Positions 33,301 through 43,980 of a stretch of 64,000 nt of DNA are shown here, piece by piece. How positions within the stretch are numbered: the first letter of the stretch is position 1; the number at the start of each line of letters is the position of its first letter. Under the pieces are notes generated by a model, which made no database searches, was not told the origin of the DNA, and saw only the letters and a list, made by a program, of their open reading frames with translations. The stretch lies in NCBI GenBank assembly GCA_029747015.1, contig JAKOGI010000057.1:1445001-1509000 (forward strand), given 5' to 3'. The stretch comes from Carnegiea gigantea. Its lineage: Eukaryota; Streptophyta; Magnoliopsida; Caryophyllales; Cactaceae. A program made the position numbers and the translations under genes.

Positions 33301-36095
33301 TGCAATATGCAATGCTTTTACAATGGCTTTTATGTTGATAAAACCTAAGACATATTTCAGGGTGCTATTGAGTCATATACACAGTCAGAATGGAAACAGA
33401 AAATGAATGTGCTTAAAAAATTATGAACTTCAATCATTTATCCACAGCTCACACAGTAATCTGAACTTATATGCATTAAATTCATTAGCTTGGGTTTTTT
33501 GCCGAAAGATACCATGATCTTTTAGTAGTGGCAAAATTAATTTGATCTTCCATAAATACACAAATTCTCAGAAGTCAGAATAAAATGATACTCCCAAGTG
33601 ATTAAATAAAGTTCATTTTAGTAACTTGAAAACAAAGGTGAGTTAGAAGATAAGGATGAATGAAAGTAAGGTTTTTGGTATTTGGCTGATGATGCCCATC
33701 GCAATTTGGTGGACTATCTGGAAGGAAAGGAAATCACCCGTTTTTGAGGGCTTAGTCCTCATACATATCCGGGAGGCTGAACTTTATTTTCTTGAAACTT
33801 TGTATTGGCCAAGTCATGTCCTGAATACTGATCAATCTTGAACCTTATTAGATTTCGTAGATAAGATTATTCATAAAAGTGTGAGGGGATGATGATTTTT
33901 GTATTTGCCCGTTTCATACATTGGTGATATCTCCTTGGTGTCCTAATATATTTTTTTATTACAACCCCGCCCCCCAAAAAAGTTCATTCCACAAGGACCA
34001 CAACAAAACCAACAGCATGCACTGATATTTTATCGTTCCTAAGTATTTATGAAATATACAAACATTACATCAGACTACATTGCATACAAAAAAAGTGTAA
34101 TCAAATCAATCAATACCCAAAATTCCCACCTCCAACAAGAAGTGTGTTTCGAATATAACACAATCTCACTCCACAATTGAATTGGAGAAAAGCCATTTCC
34201 GCAGGACCCAAACAAACAGCCAATCTATACAATTTGCAGCATCTAGACCCTGAAAAAAAATATGTACTCCCCACTCATTTCTCCCTTCCCCTACCATCAT
34301 CAAGTTTCAACCACCAGAAACAAACTTCTTCTTTTTTTTTTTTTTTGGAGGGAAATACGAAATAAACATTCAACTTTGAATTCTCCCTCAAGTTTCCTTG
34401 TGAGATTACACATCAGAAAAAAGATGACGAAGAAAGTGTTAAGAAAATAATAATTGGAATTCGAGCATAGTATATACGGAAGCGATAAATGATGTAGATA
34501 TTGGAGAATATAAAACAAGATCGAAAAAGATAGAAGGGGGCACATGATTTTTTTACATGGAAACCCAAATCGGGAGAAAACCACGGGCGGCAACGACGAC
34601 ACAAAATCCACTATAATATGAGTGAGTACAAAACGATCTCAAAGCAAACGCTTAAGGAAGAGATCAACAAGAGAGATAAAGATCTCGAAGCAAACGCCCA
34701 ATGAAGAGATCAACTACAATGAAAATCTCTCAATACTAACTCTCGATAAAATGTGAAATAGAAAAGGGAAATGCCGAGAGGCACTACCAGATGCCCCGCT
34801 CCAAGAGGCCAACGCCTAATGCCCCGTATCAAATAAGGTTAAACAACCTGGTATTTATAGAGAAGCCCCAAAGGTACCAAGGATTTAACCCTAGCCGCCA
34901 ACATATGTCTTGACCACCACACACAATCTTTACAGAAAAGGAAAAAGATATTAAGTACAAAATATGGAAATAATATAATTTCCATAAATAAAATATCTTC
35001 AACCGCACAACTTGAGCCTTGGGTGCTAAGCAATAATCTTCGACAAAGGAATTTGGGACAAATCCCAACAAACTCCACCTTGGACCAAATTCCTTGGAAT
35101 GGACGGACATGGCAAAATCGATCTTGTTATAACGTCAAAATTCTCAATATCAATGAGAAACATCCTTTAAGAGAATGCTCGAAATCCAGATCAATGACTC
35201 CGGCTTTGATACCCCTTGTTAAGAAAATAATAATTGAAATTCGAGTATAGTATATGCGGAAGTGATAAAAGATGTAGATATTGTAGAATATAAAACAAAA
35301 TCGAATAAGATAGAAGGGGGCGCATGATTTTTTACGTGGAAACCCAAATCAGGAGAAAACCACAGGCGGCAACAACGATACAAAATCCACTATAATATGA
35401 GTGGGTACAAAACGATCTCAAAGCAAACGCTTAAAGAAGAGATCAACAAGAGAGATAAAAATCTCAAAGCAAACGCTCAATGAAGAGATCAACTATAACA
35501 AAAATCTCTCAATACTAACTCTCAATAAAATGTGCAATAGAAAAGGGAAGTACCGAGAGGCACTCCCAGATGCCCCGCTCCAAGAGGCCAACGCCTAATG
35601 CCCCGTATCAAATAAGGTTAAACAACCTAATATTTATAGAGAAGCCCCAAAGATACCAAGGGTTTAACCCTAACTGTCATCATATGTCTTGACCATCAAA
35701 CACAATCTTTACAGAAAAGAAAAAAGATATTAAATATAAAATATGAAAATAATATAATTCCCATAAATAAATATCTTCAACCGCACAACTTAAGCCTTGG
35801 TGCCAAACAATAATCTTCGGCAAAGGAATTTGGACAAATCTCAATAGAAAGTTCGACGAAATATGCTATACATTAAATTGGAAAGCTTTCCTTATACAAT
35901 TATGCAAAGCATTTCACAAAACACAGTCGAGTAAAGGATATTCAGAGATAGACAGAGAGAGTACCGTGAAGGAGGAAGACGGATATTCGCGAAGAAAGAC
36001 GAGGTGGAACTGGATAAGCTACTATTGGACAGCCATTTCCAGCGAAAACTAGACGACGGCGCCGGCGACAAAGGAATAACAGCGTAGGACGCCAT
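21337..36095 (-). CDS. OBGC2: Obg-family GTPase, plastid type (OBGC2-like)
   Basis: Ten exons join in phase on the minus strand to give 527 aa: 36095-35965, 33344-32869, 32604-32513, 32223-32140, 29639-29562, 28910-28710, 28631-28524, 27989-27915, 26780-26557 and 21451-21337. All introns are GT-AG. Residues 1 to about 60 are Ser-rich and poor in acids, like a chloroplast transit peptide. The Obg fold starts near residue 85 with [12 protein letters not shown] and carries a basic insert ([12 protein letters not shown]). The GTPase motifs are G1 GLPNAGKST (288-296), G2 YPFTTLMP, G3 DLPG (342-345), G4 NKID (409-412) and G5 GVSVL (about 486-490). The C-terminus reads [15 protein letters not shown]. 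Obg proteins bind GTP and assist large-subunit ribosome assembly. The OBGC2 assignment rests on the plant-specific insert and [18 protein letters not shown]; At and rice relatives have similar length. Intron 9 alone is 5.1 kb. Confidence 0.93.
21858..22104. mobile_element. MITE with TAA target duplication, in OBGC2 intron 9
   Basis: The ends are GGGTATGTTCTTTT and, in reverse complement, GGGCCTGTTCTTTT. TAA lies directly outside on both sides (21855-21857 and 22105-22107). The 247-bp body is rich in short ATCAGCACT/ATCAACA repeats and codes for nothing. It fits the PIF/Harbinger MITE pattern. Confidence 0.85.
24644..25342. mobile_element. hAT-type MITE in OBGC2 intron 9
   Basis: The terminal inverted repeat AGGGATGGCA opens the element and closes it as TGCCATCCCT. 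The flanking 8-bp duplications are AGAGGCAG (24636-24643) and AGAGGCAA (25343-25350), differing at one base. The 699-bp body is filled near both ends with CGGAT/ATCCG motifs that pair with each other. An 8-bp duplication with this terminus is characteristic of hAT elements. No transposase is encoded. Confidence 0.85.
25620..25762 (+). pseudogene. LINE remnant (zf-RVT region)
   Basis: One plus-strand frame reads [19 protein letters not shown], matching the C-x2-C, H-L-F-x2-C pattern of the zf-RVT domain at the C-terminus of plant LINE polyproteins. It is very short and lies in OBGC2 intron 9, antisense to the gene. Its ends are not defined. Confidence 0.5.
31626..32040 (-). pseudogene. LINE 3' fragment with poly(A) tail in OBGC2 intron 4
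   Basis: On the minus strand the sequence contains a worn LINE C-terminal region, for example [19 protein letters not shown], where active relatives have an aromatic IPLAIFWVIW-type block. It ends in an A-rich tail (plus-strand T run at 31626-31636). Stops and frameshifts are frequent. It is in the same orientation as OBGC2. A 5'-truncated insertion with a tail is typical of LINEs. Confidence 0.55.
33640..33970 (+). pseudogene. LINE C-terminal fragment in OBGC2 intron 1
   Basis: A plus-strand frame reads [20 protein letters not shown] followed by VFEG, matching the conserved tail of plant LINE reverse transcriptase polyproteins (FWxIWxERN-type motif). The frame ends at 33841, followed by 3' UTR-like sequence to about 33970. 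It is antisense to OBGC2. Confidence 0.65.
34437..35070 (-). repeat. 3' LTR (minus orientation) of the miniature element
   Basis: This 634-bp LTR starts TGTTAAGAAAATAATAATT on the plus strand and ends with CCCAACA. Read on the minus strand it lies downstream of the purine tract. Confidence 0.88.
35217..35846 (-). repeat. 5' LTR (minus orientation) of the miniature element
   Basis: This 630-bp LTR is the partner of 34437-35070. On the minus strand it ends in TTAACA, followed by the primer-binding site. Its outer end reads AATA on the plus strand, one substitution away from the expected AACA. Confidence 0.88.
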
Positions 36096-36490
36096 AGTTT
36101 TCCGACCAACTGAAACTGTGACCTCTGTCCCCGGGAGAGCGAGAGAGAGAGATGGGATTTGGGTTGGGGGGGGGTGGAGCGAGCCAGACACAGGGCAATT
36201 CTACAAGAAATGGATAATTTGATTGATTGATTTATTTACTCTAGGCTGGCTCTTTTCGGCCGTGTACTATTTCGTATTTTTGAAAATTTAGTTAAGAATT
36301 TACGTCTATTTATAACTTTTTATATCTTTAATGTAATTTTTATATTTTTTATATTTTTTATATTTCTTAAATCTTCTCACATCTTCTTACATTTTTTTAT
36401 ATTTTTTTATCTTTTTATATCACACATAAATTTTTTATAATATTTATTTATTTATTTTAATTATAAAAATATGTAGACTTTTGTAATTAT

Positions 36491-37088
36491 TAGGGTTAGG
36501 CAGCGGATCGGATACCCATTGGATTAAACGGTCAACTCATTTAAAATATAGCTAATAAATGGTCGAGTCAATAATGGTCTGTGCCAATAATAGGCCAGCC
36601 CATTAAAGCATACTAACGGGCCGGCTTGGGTTATTTCATTAACGGTCCGTTTAGTGATCCATTATTTTTTTCAACCTAATTGACACTAATTTATATGTTC
36701 CAATTAGTTAAACTCATTACCAACACTTTGTACATAACAATAATTATTATACACTGTTATTTTGTACAAGTTTGTTCTATTTTTAAACGGGCCCAAAACG
36801 GGCTGCTAATGAGCCGACCTGACTCGACCCGTTCATTAACTTGGTTGTATATTTTCTAACTTTGAATTTAGACTAGTTTAATTTGATTGAAAACTTACAA
36901 AGACTTTAGTTGAAAAATTAACTCACAAAAAACACTTATTAGGTCGTAATGGGTAGGTCATGGGCGAGTTGGGTTTATTTGGCCCATAACCCAGACCGCC
37001 CCATTAACAAAAATATTGAACCCAACCCGACCCGTTTAGTTAATGGGCTGGCCGAGATTGATCCAGCCCAATCCATTGTCCACCCCTA
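36491..37088. mobile_element. hAT-type MITE with perfect 8-bp target duplication
   Basis: GTAATTAT lies at 36483-36490 and again at 37089-37096. The ends are TAGGGTTAGGCA and, in reverse complement, TAGGGGTGGACA. The 598-bp body is rich in GGGCC/GACCCG motifs and non-coding. It is a different copy from the hAT-like element at 24644. Confidence 0.88.
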
Positions 37089-37104
37089 GTAATTATGCTC
37101 CTAA

Positions 37105-37537
37105 GGCCGTGTTCGGCAACAGCGTTTTGAGTAGCGTTTAGTGTTTTGATCAGATCAATGCACTAATTAGTTAATTTTTAGTGTTCGATAAATTAGTGTT
37201 TTGACTAGCATTTCAAGTAGCGTTTAGCGTTTTAAGCAACGTTTTTGAAAAACTAATAGTATTAACGTTTGACATTTAAAAGTAGCGTTTTATTTTTTTG
37301 GGCCAAAAAATATCCTTTAAAAATTTTATCTTTGAAAATTATCTATATCTTTTTATGTCAATTTACATTAATCAGCTAAGACAGTAGCTAAATTTACGGA
37401 ACACATTAGTTTCAACAACTCATCTAAACAGCTATCCGCTAACAACTAAGTTAGAAACGCTATCCGCTATCTAAACAGCTATCCGCTACCTGAACTGTTA
37501 TCCGCTACCTAAACAGCTAATTTTGCTGAACAAGGTC
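37105..37537. mobile_element. MITE with TAA target duplication (PIF/Harbinger-like)
   Basis: The ends are GGCCGTGTTCGGCA and, in reverse complement, GACCTTGTTCAGCA. TAA flanks both sides (37102-37104 and 37538-37540). The body contains internal short repeats (AGTAGCGTTTAGTGTTTT-like on the left, AACAGCTATCCGCTA on the right). It begins only 17 bp after the end of the hAT-type MITE at 36491. Confidence 0.85.
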
Positions 37538-37540
37538 TAA

Positions 37541-39738
37541 TTTACAAAATTTGTAAATATCTTATTAACACAACATCTACATAAACATAAAAACATAATA
37601 TAACGATGTAAATTATATTTGAGTTTTGACATAAATGATATATGTTATTATAGATGGAATAAGTGACCATACATTTGCAATTATAATACAAAGCTTTTGT
37701 TCATGTCTAAATCTAAAACATATATAAAAATTGTCAAATTATGTACGATGAAAATATTACAGCTACTTCAGCTCCAACTCGACAAATCAATGGTGGGTTC
37801 TTGCATTGCTGCAGCCACAACAGGTCGGGGAAGAAGGAGTATGGCAGAGGTGGTGTTCAACTGCTATAAAGGTGAGTGTGTTTATTTAGGAAAAGTAAAA
37901 GTAGTTAAGCAAAAGTAAGGCTGAGCATTAAAATTTCTACGGCCTCCTTCCCGCCCATTTAAGTTCTCATCTTTTTTTTTTTTGATTGATTTTGGAATGT
38001 AATATTTAATTTTTGATAACTAACTTAGTTAATGGTTTATTTTTAGTAACTAACTTAGTTAATGGTTTAAGTAGTGGTCAAGTGTACAAAATTTTCTTGA
38101 CAAAATTTGTGAGGTTTAATATATTTTATTGTTATGTAACTAACTTAGTTAATGGTTTATTTTCAATAAGTTTATTATTTTAATATTATTTTTGCTCATC
38201 CAAAACGTTCTTTGTAAAACAAATATATTTCGTTTCAATTATATTAAGAAATATTTTGTTTATTGATGGTATCAAATTTTAATCGTAAATATAACTCATA
38301 TATCATAATTGTCACAAATTATACTATACAACTCTTCAATAATTCAACAACTCCTTACATCTATACTTACAACTTCTTATATCTCCTTACAGTTTCTTAC
38401 AACTCCTTACATCTCCTTACAATTTCTTACATCTCCTTATATTTTCTTACAGCTTATAACTATATCTTATACCCGAAATATACAAGTTAAAAAAAAAAAA
38501 CAACGGATTGCAGGGGATGAGCATTCGCAGCCCATCAACACGCGTTCCACTTATGGGGCACGCCTTCCAACCTCCAGAACGGACAGCCCAAAACAAAATT
38601 CTCACGGTCTGGGCTCGTGAATTTGGGCTGGGCAACAGTAATGTTTCCAGGCTAAGAGACTAACGGCTAGAATTTGTATGTTCTTTTTTTTTGGCTGAAA
38701 AATATGCCTATATATACACCCATGGTATTTGTGAATTTTGACACTAAAATTCTTATTTCATTATCATCTTATAAAATTGTGAAAAGTGAGAAGGGTTTGT
38801 GTGGTGAAGAAGGGGGTTAAGTAAAGTGAAACAAACTATTGGGTAAGTACTTACAAATTTAATTTCAATTTTTAGTTGCATACTTTTTATTTACTTAAAT
38901 TTATGTTATTGGGTTATATTTTGAAATATTAATTATTACTATGTTTTTGTTTGCAGAAATACAAGGTGTATTTGAAGAATTAAGAACGAAGTAGAGTGAA
39001 GAGCTTTGTAATATATTCAGAGATTTTAAACTTATAATTTTCGCATGATTATATGTTTAATTTTGGATGAATAACTATTGACTAGGTTAAAATAAAAATA
39101 GCTAGAGTTTAAAATATGTAAAAATGATGTTGGAATTAATATGCTAGTATTAAGTTTGGTATAATATAAAAATTTTTAAAGTGAATATGTTCAATTTAAT
39201 TATTAAAGTTAATATATCAGGGGTGGATTTATGACCAGAGTAGGGGTGTCCATGGACACTCCTACCCCCCCCCAAAAAAAAACTGTAATGAACTTATTTG
39301 GGGCCTTTAAAAATATAATGAGTGGACACCTCTGAAAACGACCCCAACAAAACTTTAGATTGCTAGCCTTGACTGGTTTGGTGGACCGCTTGTGGCTTGT
39401 GCTGAATCCTTTAAACGCGGCCCAATTACCTTCCGTCTATGCCAAAGCCCAGACCCAGACTTCATTTTTTTAATTAAAAAAACAACTAAATTAATTCCCA
39501 ACTCCCTCGCCAGTCGACACGATTTCAACCCGAAGTCACTACGATTTGACTGTTTAGCCTGAACATATGTTATTTTTCAATTTTGTATAAATATAAAATA
39601 TTTTTAAGGCTGAAACAAAATTGATCAATTTATTAAATGGGCTAACCCGAACTGACCCGTTACCCAACTCTATTCTTAGGTCAAGTGTTGTGTAACAACT
39701 ATATTCTCGAGAATTAGCTTTTCAAAGGATGAATAGCT
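37541..39738. other. Intergenic AT-rich stretch with short local repeats
   Basis: No gene is supported. Three copies of TAACTAACTTAGTTAATGG lie between 38017 and 38160. A CTTACA-rich irregular minisatellite (CTCCTTACAT-like units) covers about 38340-38460. Copy 2 of the dispersed repeat shared with 17682 lies at 39532-39670. A plus-strand frame at 37697-37918 resembles no known family. Confidence 0.5.
39532..39670. repeat. Dispersed repeat, copy 2
   Basis: Matches 17682-17815 in the same orientation, with GAAGTC, ACGATTTGACTGTTTAGC and TTATTAAATGGG blocks in the same order. Confidence 0.6.
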
Positions 39739-40971
39739 TAGAGCATTCCCAGTTATAGTTCCAATTTTTGGAACTCAAGCTTGCCACAGCAGCAAAAATT
39801 TTAATTTTTTAGAACTTGCATTCCACCACTTCTCCAACCCATGGAACTCCAATTTGAATTATCCAATAAAAATATTTATCATTGACCCACCGTATAACAC
39901 ACAATCCCTTTTTTTAACAACCCAAATAATGCTTTTAAAAAAGAAAAAAGGGTCACAAAAGGACAAAAAATTTTGCAACGCGGGGAGGAATGTCAGTGCA
40001 TTCCTCCACGCGAGGCATTTCTAACAGAAGCAAATGAGTGATGGACACATGGCAAGTGGGGGCCCGTGTAACCCCCGGGATTTTATCCCCTTCGATAAGC
40101 CGATTCATATCGTTATAAATTGAACTAATGTCGACGAAGCCTACCCTAGTGCTGATTTTATTGAAAAGAATATTAGTATCCTCATTATTATTAGTTTTAT
40201 TGGTATTAAGGATTATTATCGGGCACTACATTGAGCAGATTCCCGAATACGACTAGAATATCGAACTTTGGGAATCATCCTGCAATTTATTGAATCGAAC
40301 CTTAATATAATCGAAAGGTGACTAATCGACCGATGATTATATTAATGGTTACGGTTTAAGATTTGGAGGTCGGAAAATTGAATTTATGGTACAGTGGGTT
40401 GGTATTATTATCAGTAGACAAACCAAAAGAAAAAGGAAAAAAAAATTTTGAAGCCCCTTCTCTTCGGGCAGAGAAGGATCGCGAGAGGGGGGTTCTCGAC
40501 CCCCTGCCCTATGCCACGCATACACACGCCAAGAGAGGGTGAGGGAGGCACCGGTGGCGTCACAGGCGACCGGCCGACGCTCGCCCGGCCGTCCCCACCC
40601 TGGTCGACGCCCAAGTCGGGCCAGAGAGAGAAGCAGGGTCGGCAAGAGAGGGAGAGAATGACCGGCGGGAGGAGGTCGCGTGCGTCTCCTCAACGGCTCC
40701 TCCCGGGGTTGCCGGCGGCGAGCAGAGACGGCAAGAGGAGCAGAGAGAGAGGAAGCAGTAGCAGGGCAGCAAAGGGGAACTGAACATACACCGAGCCAAC
40801 CCAAATCGAACCCTAAAACGGGTCCTTTAGCTTGGATTCAAGGTGGGTTCCCTCTTTCTCTTATTTATTGTTAATTTTGATGAAAGTTTATCGATTATAA
40901 TTCGTTCAAGTTGAATTGGAGCTAAGTATTAGTGACTTGAGAAAACTGTAGCGTAAACTGAACGATGCCTA

Positions 40972-40975
<4 letters not shown>

Positions 40976-41025
<50 letters not shown>
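40976..41025. repeat. (TA)n microsatellite inside the solo LTR
   Basis: About 24 TA units in a row. Length may vary between individuals. Confidence 0.9.
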
Positions 41026-41027
<2 letters not shown>

Positions 41028-41039
41028 TGGTTACACCGA

Positions 41040-41640
41040 ACAAAAGTTTGTCGATTATATATATAGTTTATCGATTACATGAAATTTATTCAATTATACA
41101 TAGTTTATCGAGTCGGAATCAGTTATATGAGGCTTCTTTGATTTTATAACGTTTATATGAAGTTTAGCGTTTATCGATTCATATTAAGTTTAGCATTTCT
41201 CGGTTTATATGAAATTTAGCGATTCATCGATTTATATAAGGTTTATCGATTTATCGATTTATATGAAGTTTAGCGATTTATCGATTTAAAGGAAGTTTAG
41301 CGATTTATCGATTTAAAGGAAGTGTAGCGATTTATCGATTATATGACGTTTAGTGATTTGGATATAGTCTTTTGATTATCTCTGAAGTTTATCAATTATA
41401 TATACAGCGTATGGATGACTAATGATTATCTGTTGTGTGTCGATTATAGAGAGTCTATTGATTATATAAAGCTTATCGATTTATATGTGGTTTATTGAGG
41501 TTCTAAAGTTTATTGATTTATACGTAGTTTGTTAATTATATAATAAATAGTTTATTGATTATTTAAAGCTATCAATTATGTGAAATTTGTCGATTATATA
41601 TAGTTCATTGATTACATGCATTCATCGTTTATAGTGCTTG
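41040..41640. repeat. ATCGATT-type degenerate repeats in the solo LTR
   Basis: Short units such as GTTTATCGATT, AGTTTAGCGATTTATCGATT and TATGAAGTTTAGCG recur irregularly for about 600 bp. The repeats are strongest at 41220-41340. Confidence 0.8.
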
Positions 41641-41869
41641 CATAAAAATGATATAGTTATGAATGCTTATTTACCTGAATCCCAGACGCTTCTAAATGTT
41701 TTATTGGTCGCATGTTTTCATTGACAAGTCATCGATAATGAAATAACTCTAAACATCAGATCGATGAGATTGAGTAATGGGCATAGGTTACATTGCATCA
41801 ATTGGATTCTTAGCGTAACCAACCCAGTATCTCCTTTTAAAGTTTACATAGAACTTCAACTTTAGTATT

Positions 41870-42130
41870 TCAAAGTTCAGTGTTTATTGCTCTGTCAGTA
41901 GGCAGAGACTTCAGAGTTCAGTGTTTCATAGTTCTGCCAATAGGCAGAAGTTCCAAAGTTCAATGTTCATAGTTCTGCCAACAGGCAGAAGATTCAAAGT
42001 TTAATGTTCATAGCTCCGCCAATAGGCAAAAGTTCCAAAGTTCACAGTTCATAGTTCTGCCAGTGCACGGATGATTCAAAGTTCAATGTTTCATACGTAT
42101 AGTCCTGTCAAATGTTTCATAGTTCATCAA
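41870..42130. repeat. Repeats of about 50 bp (CATAGTTCTGCCAATAGGCAGA type) in the solo LTR
   Basis: Five or so diverged copies of a unit with AAGTTCA, then TTCATAGTTCTGCCA, then AGGCAGAAG follow one another. The core TCTGCCAATAGGCAGA is itself nearly palindromic. Confidence 0.8.
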
Positions 42131-43915
42131 TGGTGTTACAGTTCTATAGTTCTACCAGCTAGTAGAGAATTTAAAGTTTATATATCTTACGGTTTCGCCA
42201 ACAAGTCTGTAGAGATCTTACCAATTACATGGCATAATATCTGTTTCGCCGTATGGTTATTGTTCCATGTTGTAACAAGGAAATTTACTCATATTTATGA
42301 CCTGTCGCTGTATGTGGTAGTGGTATCATGGGTGTGGTGATTTCATCGCATTGAGCATGACGATGGTTTCAATATCATAACTAAACTCATATAGCTTATT
42401 GCTTGACAGCATCTTTAATGAAGTTTAATGATTATATACGACATCAATCATACGTGCAGAAATAAGCCTTAGTAATGTACGAAACAATGTATATAAAGTT
42501 TTAGTGATTCTCGTAACAGATATCCCAACAAGTGGTATTTACGGGTTAAACCCCTCTATTTTCATTGCATTTATGCATTATATGAATGTCTCATGGTAAG
42601 TTTATTAAGTATAGCTACTTTCAAGTTTAAGCGGGTGGTGCAAAGGCTATTTCTCTTGCATCGTGATTGGAACACTGTACGATTGGTGAGTTCTTCAAAG
42701 AGAAGGAATTACGAATAGTAGTTGTAAGTTATTATTACATTTAAAGTATTGTTTTAGGAAAAGGGGTTAACCACTGAGCGATAATTGCTCATTCCCATTT
42801 ATTATTATTCCCTTCCCAGGTTTCTGAAACAACAGGTAAAAGTCGATCCACATAAGCAGAGATGGAGTCCCTGGTGTCCTAAGAGTAAAGCTATGAGCTT
42901 GTATGTGAGCAATGAAGCTGTATTATGGTGTAACAGTTCATTCTTGTGTAATTCAAGTTTTGCGTGCATGTTTTGCAAATCATTTAGAGTCGCTTTGTAT
43001 GGCCGTGTGAGCCACCATCTAAACTATCTAGGGCTATACTTTTCATTGTTCATTTGTTTAAGCATTAAACTGCGCTGGTTATGATGCTCCGGGTGGGTGG
43101 CCCGTAGAGCTGTGAAGTCGGGCGGGTAGTCGTTGAGTTAGTTAGCCTTTAGTGTTATGGTTTTTAAGTGCAGGGAATTCATTTTAAGCCTGGAAAATGG
43201 TCAATTTTTGGGGGAAACTCTATCCATTTCATTCCAGAATTTAAATAAAAACGCTAACACTCCTAGTCACAGGGTTGGGGGCGTTACAGCCCGCATTCCT
43301 CTTTTTTGGCCCCCGCTGCGAATGCTCTTAGCTAATCGGCATGAATAGATGAGTTACAACCCAAGTCACAAATTAGTCGAAGACCTAGATGTTATGCCTT
43401 TCATTTCACAAATTAGTCGAAAATATTCTATCAAGTATAGGCATATACCTAGAGTTGCTCGATTTAATTCATCTTCCACATTTTGTCTATAATGTGCAAT
43501 AACCAGAAGCAATGCTGGGTGATTTTTTGGGCTCCATATAAGTAAGCAGAGGTTTAAGATCCTACAGCAAAAGCTTTTTCTTTAAAACTGAAATCAATTT
43601 ATTTGAGGTCCGTGAAAGATTCTACTAAAGAGGACCGGAATGCTTGAAACACTTGCCTCAAAACCTTTCCATGTATTTTTTGCACCCTGCCATAACTTCT
43701 TTAAAGTGAACGCAAGAGCTACTGTGCTACCATAGGAACTCCTATGTCTAGAAAATAATGGAACCTAGTGAGATAGAAAAAGGCACCATATAGTTTTATA
43801 CCCTAGTTACCAACTAAGTGAAGGCTCAAAAGTTTCAAATGTAAATCTTCGTTATTCTCCACTAATCAGGTGCCGACTCTTCCACATATATATGTATGTA
43901 CATAAATATATATAT

Positions 43916-43917
<2 letters not shown>

Positions 43918-43980
<63 letters not shown>
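43918..43980. repeat. (CA)n(TA)n compound microsatellite
   Basis: About 20 CA units pass directly into about 11 TA units. Confidence 0.9.

Larger units (their letters stand above)
34437..35846 (-). mobile_element. Miniature non-autonomous LTR retroelement (TRIM-like) in OBGC2 intron 1
   Basis: Two direct repeats, 34437-35070 and 35217-35846, are about 90% alike by eye and enclose only 146 bp. The element begins TGTT and ends AACA in the left repeat (AATA in the right). It is flanked by the 5-bp target duplication GAAAG (34432-34436 and 35847-35851). Read on the minus strand, GGTATCAAAGCCGG follows the first LTR, a primer site like that for initiator tRNA-Met. AAGGTGGAGTT, a purine tract, precedes the second. 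There is no room for any protein, so it must have moved using another element's enzymes. Its right end lies 113 bp from the exon 1 splice donor. Confidence 0.92.
40077..43288. mobile_element. Solo LTR of a long-LTR (probably Gypsy) retrotransposon
   Basis: This single LTR of 3,212 bp begins TGTAACCCCCGGG and ends GGGGGCGTTACA, so its ends are inverted. It is flanked by the 5-bp duplication GCCCG (40072-40076 and 43289-43293). No internal domain, primer site or second LTR is present. Recombination between two LTRs is the usual origin. Inside are a GC-rich block (about 40440-40800), a (TA)n run, and two families of short tandem repeats. The length and termini suggest the Tekay/Del group of Gypsy, but this is an inference. 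Orientation cannot be fixed. Confidence 0.88.
39740..43328. mobile_element. MITE split by a solo-LTR insertion
   Basis: The left terminus AGAGCATTCCCAG at 39740 pairs with the right terminus, whose reverse complement is AGAGCATTCGCAG, ending at 43328. Removing the LTR insertion (40077-43288) and one copy of its duplication leaves an element of about 370 bp. TAGCT-like sequence lies outside both ends, perhaps the target duplication. The superfamily is not certain. Confidence 0.65.

Noticed and set aside
40349..40804. A 151-codon minus-strand frame rich in Arg and Pro
   Set aside because: It lies in the GC-rich block of the solo LTR, where stops are rare in all frames. Both strands are open and no domain is seen.
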